NCBI RefSeq assembly: GCF_003001695.1
Contig: NZ_PVYX01000001.1
Coordinates: 682,001 to 746,000 of the forward strand
From: Flagellimonas meridianipacifica
GTDB taxonomy: Bacteria; Bacteroidota; Bacteroidia; Flavobacteriales; Flavobacteriaceae
Direction: 5' to 3'
DNA length: 64,000 nt
Shown: in pieces, positions 55,931 to 62,500 of the stretch
Layout of the letters: every line of letters starts with the position of its first letter
Position numbering within the stretch: the stretch's first letter is position 1
Notes under the pieces: model-generated
The model's database searches: none
Seen by the model: the letters and a program-made list of their open reading frames with translations, nothing else
Told to the model about the DNA's origin: nothing
Translations under genes and position numbers: made by a program

Positions 55931-56542
55931 ATGAAAAAAATCATTTTACCTGTTTTGGTCCTTACCTTCTTTAGCTTTAGTAAGGATACTACCAAACTAA
56001 CCGAAGCTGAACGTACTATGGTGATAGAACTCTTGGAAGAAACTCGGGATCACATGAAAAGTGTAATCAATGGTTTAACAGAAGAGCAGTTGAATTTTAA
56101 AGCAGAAGAGAGTTCTTGGTCCATTGCAGAATGTGTGGAACATTTGGCCATCTCTGAAAATGCCTTCGGCGGATTTATCCAAAAGACCGTTGCTTCCGGT
56201 GCCAACCCGGCCTTGCGAGATTCCTTGAAATTCAAGGATGAGCAACTTATGGGAATTATTACTGACCGTAGTAATCGTGTAAAAACTACCGAGGCTTTTG
56301 AACCAAGTGGAAAATTCGGCTCATTTGAAGAAACAGTGAAGGCTTTTATGGAGAAAAGAAAGGAGCATATTGAATATGTAAGAACCACCAACGATGATTT
56401 AAGAAACCGATACAATAGCGATTTACCATTTGGAACCGTTGACGGGCTCCAGGTCATCATATTTGCTGCGGGCCACACAGAACGTCACGTATTGCAAATG
56501 GAAGAAGTCATGGCGCACAAGTCGTTTCCCAAGGGAAAATAA
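55931..56542 (+). CDS. DinB-like metal-binding four-helix protein
   Basis: The protein (203 aa) matches the DinB/YfiT-like fold: a short N-terminal hydrophobic signal, then EEQLNFKAEESSWSIAECVEHLAISE and the C-terminal FAAGHTERHVLQMEEV. The conserved His residues (VEHL, GHTERH) form the metal site. These proteins are thiol-transferase-like or of unknown function. A rho-independent terminator follows the gene. Confidence 0.85.
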   Translation: MKKIILPVLVLTFFSFSKDTTKLTEAERTMVIELLEETRDHMKSVINGLTEEQLNFKAEESSWSIAECVEHLAISENAFGGFIQKTVASGANPALRDSLKFKDEQLMGIITDRSNRVKTTEAFEPSGKFGSFEETVKAFMEKRKEHIEYVRTTNDDLRNRYNSDLPFGTVDGLQVIIFAAGHTERHVLQMEEVMAHKSFPKGK

Positions 56543-56563
56543 CGGACATTAACAATTATTAGC

Positions 56564-56597
56564 AAGCCCTTTCCAATATGGAAGGGGTTTATTTTTT
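56564..56597 (+). terminator. Intrinsic terminator after the DinB-like gene
   Basis: AAGCCCTTTCC and GGAAGGGGTTT pair with two G-T wobbles around AATAT, followed by A and six T. Confidence 0.7.
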
Positions 56598-56628
56598 ACT
56601 TTCGTCCTTATTCCGTAAATCATCTATT

Positions 56629-57162
56629 ATGAGAACCTTGAAGTTTTTTGCCTTGGTATTTATCGTTTCCATGTTTTCTGTTGGAATCAATGCCCAATCC
56701 AAAAAGGACCGAAAGATTATAAACGATGCCAAAAAAGCCAAAAAGACCTTATTAAAGGCAGACGCTGGTTTACAGCGCTTTTTTGACGATTCTGCAGGTT
56801 ACGTACTGTTCCCAAATGTGGGCAAAGGAGGTTTTATTATTGGAGGAGCGTCTGGTAATGGTGTGGTGTATGAGGGTGGAGAAATGATTGGTATGGCCAA
56901 TCTCAAAAAGTTGAACGTAGGTTTGCAAGCTGGCGGACAAGCCATAATTGAAATCATCTTTTTTGAGACCTCTGTGGATTTGGACCGTTTTAAGGAAGGA
57001 AAGTTTCAATTTTCGGCTGAAGCTTCTGCGGTGGTATTAAAAACCGGGATTGCGGCCAGTGCTAAATACAAAGACGGTGTAGCTGTTTTTGCCTTGCCAA
57101 AGGCAGGCCTTATGGCCGATGCCTCGGTAGGAGGACAAAAGTTCGGGTATAAGCCCTTTTGA
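56629..57162 (+). CDS. SYLF/Ysc84-domain lipid-binding protein
   Basis: The protein (177 aa) has a signal peptide (ends GINAQ) and the SYLF/Ysc84 domain: AGYVLFPNVGKGGFIIGGASGNGVVY, GQAIIEIIFFET and a final YKPF. SYLF domains bind phospholipids. The long upstream open frame is not needed: the signal peptide fixes the ATG at 56629. It may be a periplasmic or outer-membrane-associated protein of unknown role. Confidence 0.85.
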   Translation: MRTLKFFALVFIVSMFSVGINAQSKKDRKIINDAKKAKKTLLKADAGLQRFFDDSAGYVLFPNVGKGGFIIGGASGNGVVYEGGEMIGMANLKKLNVGLQAGGQAIIEIIFFETSVDLDRFKEGKFQFSAEASAVVLKTGIAASAKYKDGVAVFALPKAGLMADASVGGQKFGYKPF

Positions 57163-57196
57163 AAAGGCTAAAACCATCTTATAAGACTATAATTTG

Positions 57197-58072
57197 CTAC
57201 CATAGATTCTTGAACGAATCCTTTACCTTGTTAAACAAGGATTCCATATCAATATCCAAGAATTCCATCTCCAATATTTGATCAAATATTTCGGATTTTA
57301 ACCCCATTCTTCTGGCATTCGTCAATCGTGAGTTTACATTTTTCCAGTTAGAAGTGGATTTCATGGATGAATCTATGATTAAATTGTAATCTTTTTTTAT
57401 CCCTTTGGTATCACAATGTTTCGCGATAACCTTTTTCATATGCCTGGCATAGCCGGAGCCTGCAAAGAAAAGAGCCGCCCATACTCGTTTTGCCTCTTTT
57501 GACAAAGACTCAAAATCATCAATTTCTTCTTTCAACCTTTTATTACTGAAAGCAATCATGGAAAATCCTGAAAAAAGAAAGTCTTTCACCTTTATCCTTG
57601 CAGGTCGCTGTACGGTTTTCCCATTTCTAAATTCTGAGGCATCCACTTTTTCCCATGTAATATTGGCTTTTTTAAAGCTGGTTGTATGGAATCTTTTTTG
57701 ACCGCCACTTAGCATAAAATCAAAACCGGCAATTCCATCCTTATGTACATCGGCACCAGAAGTCACATACTTTTTATCAAGCTGGTTCTTTTTAAAGGAT
57801 TTATAATATCGATAGTTCAAGGGCCCGGTCTCTCTTGAAAAAATAGCCATTACCAAACCAATATCACGAGCGTTACTGTATCCTAGAATTTCTGTTTTAA
57901 AAAGTGCCAATCTCGTGTAATCCCAATTTTTCTGAAATTCCTTCGCGTTGAAGAACTCTGCTTTTTTTAGAGCAGTATTTACATTCAATACCTGATTTTT
58001 CAAGTCTTTTTTAGCCAGACCATATGAAGGATAAAAATTTTGAATTATCCCATTGATTTCATTCTCTGTCAT
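57197..58072 (-). CDS. Uncharacterised protein with a possible lysozyme-like motif
   Basis: The protein (291 aa) has no signal peptide or membrane segment. The N-terminal half has VMAIFSRETGPLNYRYY followed by SGADVHKDGIAGFDFML and later KRVWAALFFAGSGYARHMKKVIAKH. The RETG phrase in a helix, with a Gly-rich stretch after it, recalls lysozyme-like hydrolases found in phage or contractile-injection modules, where Glu would be catalytic. That is only a resemblance. The C-terminal third is charged and helical. Lies at the left edge of a small accessory patch. Confidence 0.6.
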   Translation of the reverse strand: MTENEINGIIQNFYPSYGLAKKDLKNQVLNVNTALKKAEFFNAKEFQKNWDYTRLALFKTEILGYSNARDIGLVMAIFSRETGPLNYRYYKSFKKNQLDKKYVTSGADVHKDGIAGFDFMLSGGQKRFHTTSFKKANITWEKVDASEFRNGKTVQRPARIKVKDFLFSGFSMIAFSNKRLKEEIDDFESLSKEAKRVWAALFFAGSGYARHMKKVIAKHCDTKGIKKDYNLIIDSSMKSTSNWKNVNSRLTNARRMGLKSEIFDQILEMEFLDIDMESLFNKVKDSFKNLW

Positions 58073-58219
58073 AATATGCTTTTACATGGTATTTAATTCG
58101 GATTCGGGTACAAAGTCATTACTGTTTTGAAGTGATTATAAATAAAGTGAAAGTTCAAGTTCTAGACCTTTGTTATTTGACGAATGGGTGTTTTGGATTA
58201 ACAGATAGGTTGCTTTCCC

Positions 58220-58336
58220 CTAGTCCCTGACTTTTGGAGTAAAATCCTCTGGCGCATTTTGGGTCTGTTTGAAGGTTCCCGCTTCTCCCGTATCGTTAAA
58301 GATGGTCCATTCAGAAAAAGTATAGGTAGGATTCCC
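58220..58336 (-). pseudogene. Remnant of a coding frame
   Basis: The minus strand carries 38 codons of protein-like sequence (starting GNPTYTFSEWTIFNDTGE and ending FTPKVRD before TAG at 58222-58220), opened by an in-frame stop directly upstream and without a start codon. It looks like the C-terminal tail of a lost secreted or lipocalin-like protein. The rest of the gap 58073-58412 shows no gene. Confidence 0.45.
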
Positions 58337-58412
58337 TTAAGAATTGTCGTAACCTATTGTTAACCATTTGGAAGGTAAACTAGCTCAAAATATACTTTGT
58401 TATCTTTAACTC

Positions 58413-58820
58413 ATGACCGTAAGATTACCTAAAGGAGAAGACAGAAACATTTCAGATACAGAAGACATTGCTCGAATAATGCAAAAAGTTTTAAGAAGGC
58501 AAAACAAACTTCACAGAAACAAAGAATACTTTTGGACTATTGGACTAAATACCTCTAATGATATAGAATACATTGAGTTAGTTACTATTGGAAGCAACAA
58601 CAGAATGATTCTTGTCCCAGTTGATGTGTTTAGTTTTACTGTAGCGAAAAAGTGCAAAAAAATTATCTTTTGTCATAACCATCCTTCAGGAAATTTAGTT
58701 CCTAGTAGAGCGGATATTGAATTCACAAGAGATATGGACAAAGCGGCAGGTCTTCTCGGTATTGTCATGTTGGACCATTTGATAATTTCAGAGGAGGATT
58801 ACTCGACTATTGAAATCTAG
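58413..58820 (+). CDS. RadC-like JAB1/MPN (JAMM) domain protein
   Basis: The protein (135 aa) is a stand-alone RadC-type JAMM domain. The metal motif is FCHNHPSGNLVPSRAD (HxHPSG followed by an Asp in the usual place), with DHLIISEEDY near the C-terminus. The helix-hairpin-helix domain of full-length RadC is absent. Short RadC-like proteins are frequent in mobile elements, and this one is next to a toxin-antitoxin-like pair. Function unknown; the link to DNA repair has been disputed for RadC itself. Confidence 0.85.
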   Translation: MTVRLPKGEDRNISDTEDIARIMQKVLRRQNKLHRNKEYFWTIGLNTSNDIEYIELVTIGSNNRMILVPVDVFSFTVAKKCKKIIFCHNHPSGNLVPSRADIEFTRDMDKAAGLLGIVMLDHLIISEEDYSTIEI

Positions 58821-58988
58821 ACAAACTTTCAAAGATTTATGGATTTTTAAGCATTAGTTTGTACCTAAGTACTAAACACTTTTAAGTGTAAGGTCAATAT
58901 ATAGATTGATTTTGTAAGAAAAATTCATGTTTTCTAGATGTAAATAATTATATCGTAACTTTGGCACGACGCTTGGACTAAAACAACC

Positions 58989-59486
58989 ATGAAAACAATT
59001 CCAATCGACAAATTGGTAGATGTAATAATCTTATACTGCAATTCAAACGGATTAACAATTACCCCATTGAAATTGCAAAAGATATTGTATTACATACAGG
59101 CTTGGCATATTGCAAGATTTGAAAAGCATACTTTGTTTGATGAATTGCCTGAAGCTTGGGTAAATGGCCCTGTTTATAGATCAGTATATAATACATTTAG
59201 TGAAAAGTTCTATCGTAATACCCCACTTAAAATAAATGTGCAAGGTGATGTTCCAGAGGAATTGGAAACACAAATGAATGAGTTAGATTTAGACCAGTTA
59301 CAAACCGAGCACATAAATACTACCATAAAATTTTACTCACCTCAATCTGAGGGAAACTTAGTGCTCAAGACCCATGCGGATGCCCCATGGAACATTGCCA
59401 GAGACGGATTAGATGCATTTGAACGTTCTAGCAATGAAATTAGTATTGATTCAATGTTTGACTATTATAATCCACTGCTTGCGTAA
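58989..59486 (+). CDS. Panacea-domain (PanA/SocA-like) putative antitoxin
   Basis: The protein (165 aa) carries the Panacea (DUF4065/SocA) domain: TPLKLQKILYYIQAWHIARF near residues 24-43, LPEAWVNGPVYRSVYNTFSE near 54-73 and a helical C-terminus. Panacea domains neutralise many different toxins encoded beside them. The next gene begins two bases after the stop and encodes a protein of suitable size, so the two form a probable toxin-antitoxin unit with the antitoxin first. A 168-base gap separates it from the RadC-like gene. Confidence 0.82.
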   Translation: MKTIPIDKLVDVIILYCNSNGLTITPLKLQKILYYIQAWHIARFEKHTLFDELPEAWVNGPVYRSVYNTFSEKFYRNTPLKINVQGDVPEELETQMNELDLDQLQTEHINTTIKFYSPQSEGNLVLKTHADAPWNIARDGLDAFERSSNEISIDSMFDYYNPLLA

Positions 59487-59488
59487 TA

Positions 59489-59992
59489 ATGTCTTTTCTT
59501 GATGCTCTAAATGACCATGCCGAAGAGATTGAGAGTTATGGTTTGGATTTTCGCCTTAACCCAGGTGATGCCCCTAGAGCGGTACAATTTATAAGGCCAA
59601 GTGTATCCTACGACTTATTGCAAAAGAACTATGAACCTAATATTTGTCATACGTCAAATGATTTTATCAAAGAAGACTTTCATGACTATTTTGACGTTCT
59701 AAAAGATGTATGCTCCAAATCTCTCGGTGAGTTAATGAATGAACACTCCAATGTTGATTTTGAGATATATTCCTCGCCAAATAGAAACTTAAAAGCTGTT
59801 TATGCTAAAGCAATGGGGAAAAAAAACATATATCAGTCTGAGATGCCATCTTTCGGTAGGATAGGTTTATATAATAGTTTAGACGAAAATGGCAAAGCAC
59901 CACGCATTTTTTTTGCTTTGGGACATTGGGCTAGATTACATGTTTTAATATTTGATCCCTTACATCAAATTTATCCATCCAATAATAATTAA
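59489..59992 (+). CDS. Putative toxin partner of the Panacea-domain protein
   Basis: The protein (167 aa) is unrecognised. It is coupled to the antitoxin-like gene by a two-base gap. Visible features are IRPSVSYDLLQKNY, FEIYSSPNRNLKAVYAKA and a hydrophobic C-terminal stretch GHWARLHVLIFDPLHQIY. No catalytic motif of known PanT toxins was identified. The assignment rests on genomic position beside a Panacea protein, with a single plausible toxin gene. Confidence 0.6.
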   Translation: MSFLDALNDHAEEIESYGLDFRLNPGDAPRAVQFIRPSVSYDLLQKNYEPNICHTSNDFIKEDFHDYFDVLKDVCSKSLGELMNEHSNVDFEIYSSPNRNLKAVYAKAMGKKNIYQSEMPSFGRIGLYNSLDENGKAPRIFFALGHWARLHVLIFDPLHQIYPSNNN

Positions 59993-60477
59993 TCAAGAAA
60001 ATAGATTATAACAAAAAAGTGTCGTCCCCCAAGTTGCGATCTTGTTTGACGACACTTCTGCTAGCTTGAATTTTTTTAAGCAAGTGGATTCTTTTCCGGC
60101 TTGCAAAACTACTGACCGCTAAGTCAACAGTACCTAAGTCTATCCTCATAGGCATTGAGGGAACTTTTATCCTTGCAGTATCGCTATCCCTAATTTGATT
60201 ACTTACCCTGAACCAAATTATATAGAGTGTCTTAAAACGAGTCTATACTTGACCGATTAAAGCCAAAAGGGGTCAAGGCTTGAAGCCAACCTGATTGGAA
60301 TTCAGACTCTTCTATACTACAAAGACTTGGCAAGTTAAATCTACAACAGATGAATAGAAAATTAAATATTAATCCATCCAACCTTTCAACAATCTTATTA
60401 ACAGACTTTTACTAGCGGGATTTTACCAGAACAGCACCTTAAAGTGTAATAAGATTTTTTGTAGAGCATAAGGCTAA
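59993..60477. other. Gene-free structured stretch
   Basis: No coding frame. It holds several hairpins: the strong one at 60017-60057, GCTT/AAGC around 60063-60081, and GCAAG/CTTGC at 60081-60107, plus a direct repeat of CTAAGTC near 60119 and 60137. All would fit a minus-strand transcript ending at the terminator at 60011. It may be a small RNA or the residue of an excision or insertion event next to the truncated gene at 60478. Confidence 0.45.
60011..60057 (-). terminator. Extended terminator-like hairpin
   Basis: AAGTGTCGTC (60017-60026) and GACGACACTT (60048-60057) form a perfect 10-base stem, with an inner CAAG/CTTG hairpin. A run of A (60013-60018) becomes a T run on the minus strand. 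No minus-strand gene lies upstream, so the transcript it would end is unknown. Confidence 0.65.
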
Positions 60478-61437
60478 TTTATTCTTTTCTATAATGTCGA
60501 AAATCTATTTGACACTCTAAATGATTCACTTGTTTTTGATGATGAAAGGACCCCTCAAGGCAGATATAAATGGCAGAAAACCAGATATGATCGAAAAATT
60601 GACCACATCACTAGAGTGCTTTCTGAGATTGGTAGTGAAAAAACAGAATCTGCTCCGGATATCATCGGGCTTTGCGAAATTGAGAATAGAAAAGTCCTGG
60701 TTGATCTTGTAGAGCATCAAAATCTTTTAGCTCATGATTATGGTATTGTTCACTTTCCTTCTCCTGATGAGCGTGGGATAGACGTTGCTTTGCTTTATAA
60801 AAAGCGCTCCTTTCTACCCACTTCATTTGTAAGTCATCGCTTAATGCTATTGGATGAACTTGGAGAGCGCAACTACACACGCGACCAGTTGGTGGTATCT
60901 GGTGTTTTGGATGATGAGCCTATTCATTTTTTGGTCAACCATTGGCCGTCAAGAAGGGGAGGCGAACAAAAAAGCAGACCCAATAGAATTAAGGCTGCAC
61001 AATTGAACAAACGGATCATAGATTCCATTTTAAATCTAGATGTTGACGCAAAAATCATAAGTATGGGGGACTTTAACGACGACCCAAAAAATGATAGCTT
61101 TAAGAAAGTACTTAAGACCAAAGGCAATCGTAAAACCTTGGATAGTATGGAATTGTTCAATCCCATGGAAAAACTATATAAACAAGGTATCGGGTCCTTG
61201 GCTTATCGAGACAAATGGAATCTTTTTGACCAATTTTTTATGACTTCGAATTTGATTCAAAGAAACAAAGGCTATTTTCTCTGGCAAGCAGGTGTTTATG
61301 CTCCAAGCTATCTACGTACCACGAATGGCAAGTACGCGGGTTATCCTTTCAGAACATACGCTGGAACCACATATCAAGGTGGCTATAGCGATCATTTTCC
61401 AGTGTACCTTCTATTGTTAAAAGAATATAGAGATTAG
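60478..61437 (+). CDS. Endonuclease/exonuclease/phosphatase family protein, start codon missing
   Basis: The frame opens at 60478 directly after a TAA and reads FILFYNVENLFDT, the usual first strand of this DNase I-fold family, but has no ATG, GTG or TTG before it. The catalytic marks are all present: CEIENR (Glu), VNHWPSRRGGEQKSR (His), MGDFNDDP (Asp/Asn) and YSDHFPV (Asp-His). At 319 residues it is almost full length; only a few residues are lost. An ATT start at 60481 is conceivable; the GTG at 60616 would lose essential residues. The upstream sequence is unrelated, so the 5' end appears to have been cut by a rearrangement. Confidence 0.7.
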   Translation, partial: FILFYNVENLFDTLNDSLVFDDERTPQGRYKWQKTRYDRKIDHITRVLSEIGSEKTESAPDIIGLCEIENRKVLVDLVEHQNLLAHDYGIVHFPSPDERGIDVALLYKKRSFLPTSFVSHRLMLLDELGERNYTRDQLVVSGVLDDEPIHFLVNHWPSRRGGEQKSRPNRIKAAQLNKRIIDSILNLDVDAKIISMGDFNDDPKNDSFKKVLKTKGNRKTLDSMELFNPMEKLYKQGIGSLAYRDKWNLFDQFFMTSNLIQRNKGYFLWQAGVYAPSYLRTTNGKYAGYPFRTYAGTTYQGGYSDHFPVYLLLLKEYRD

Positions 61438-61492
61438 CCTTCCTTAAAAACAACCTTGGAAAAGTTTCTGTATCTCATAACAAAGCAATCCT

Positions 61493-61963
61493 ATGAAAAA
61501 AACGCTATTTATTGTAATGCTATGTATCCTATATTATTCTTGCGGGTCAAATGACGATGACCCATGTCCTGAAGTGGTAATAGACCCAATAGTACAGTCT
61601 ATCTTTATTGAGCTTGTGGATAATCAGGGAAATAATCTTATTGAAAATGGGACATTTCCAGCAGCCGGGATTACAGCTGAATTCAATGATTTTCTAATAA
61701 CGGGAATCGTTTTTACCGAGGTGGACGGTCTTGAAAACTTAATCACTTTAAATTTTTTGGGTAGTGGTGGTGAAACCACGTGGCTAATTAATTTAAACGA
61801 TCAAGTAACGGATACGTTGGTTCTAGACTTATCTCTAAACATAGGAGAATGCGGATTCAACACCTATACTCTGAATTCTGCTCTTTACAACGGGATAGAG
61901 CAAATACTTATGGTAGATGCTGATTTCGTCGGTGATACCAGAATACGTGTTGTAAGGGAGTAA
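61493..61963 (+). CDS. Hypothetical lipoprotein
   Basis: The protein (156 aa) has a lipoprotein signal (lipobox YYSCGS near residue 17), an Asp-rich start (NDDDPCPEV) and a small beta-rich domain with three Cys, ending GDTRIRVVRE. Its family is not recognised. It converges with the membrane protein at 61977. Confidence 0.65.
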   Translation: MKKTLFIVMLCILYYSCGSNDDDPCPEVVIDPIVQSIFIELVDNQGNNLIENGTFPAAGITAEFNDFLITGIVFTEVDGLENLITLNFLGSGGETTWLINLNDQVTDTLVLDLSLNIGECGFNTYTLNSALYNGIEQILMVDADFVGDTRIRVVRE

Positions 61964-61976
61964 TCCCCTTTTTTGA

Positions 61977-62411
61977 CTAAAACCACTGTCTCCATGGAAT
62001 GCGAGAAAGAATTAGCACAAGACCCAGACCGTAGAAAATGGTAATGGTTTTGAACTTTTTGTCGCTCTCCATCAAACGTTTGTGGCGAGACCAGCCAATG
62101 GTAATCAAAGCAATGGCCAGTATATTGGTGAAGGGATGTTCCAAGGCCAATAAACGAGCAGGAGCGTTCAACCCGCCCATGCCCAAGGTTTGAATCGCTT
62201 TTAGCCCATTTGCCGAAACGAAGTATAGAATTAATCCAACTACCAGCTGGATATGGCTCAATATTAAAGCGAAAAGACTAACACGTAGGTCTTTGTGCAT
62301 GGTAAAATCACGTTTGCCCATCCAGCCACTCAACGCATTAAAAACAGCGAGGACAAGAACTATAAGAACAACATATGCAAAGTAGGAGTGTAGGTTTTGA
62401 AGAATTTCCAT
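61977..62411 (-). CDS. Cytochrome B-like four-helix membrane protein
   Basis: The protein (144 aa) has four predicted membrane helices. The ATG at 62411 gives the usual start (MEILQNLHSYFAYVVL). His residues in helix regions (LQNLHSYFAYV, LSHIQLVVGLILY, LEHPFTNI, GWSRHKRL) could ligate haem, and similar proteins are annotated as cytochrome B in Bacteroidota, though direct evidence for haem is lacking. Confidence 0.72.
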   Translation of the reverse strand: MEILQNLHSYFAYVVLIVLVLAVFNALSGWMGKRDFTMHKDLRVSLFALILSHIQLVVGLILYFVSANGLKAIQTLGMGGLNAPARLLALEHPFTNILAIALITIGWSRHKRLMESDKKFKTITIFYGLGLVLILSRIPWRQWF

Positions 62412-62450
62412 GGTCAATTAGTTTGCCTAAAAGTAATGATTTTGGGAATA

Positions 62451-62473
62451 AAAAACCCCGCCTAAGGGCGGGG
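62451..62473 (-). terminator. Intrinsic terminator of the Oar-like receptor gene
   Basis: CCCCGCC pairs with GGGCGGGG around TAA; on the minus strand a T run follows. It lies just past the stop at 62501. Confidence 0.85.
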
Positions 62474-62500
62474 TCTTGAAATTAACTATCTATTGATTGC

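Noticed and set aside
59993..60477. Retron-like or RNase P/tmRNA identity for the structured segment.
   Set aside because: No reverse transcriptase is nearby and no RNase P, tmRNA or SRP signature sequence was found on either strand.
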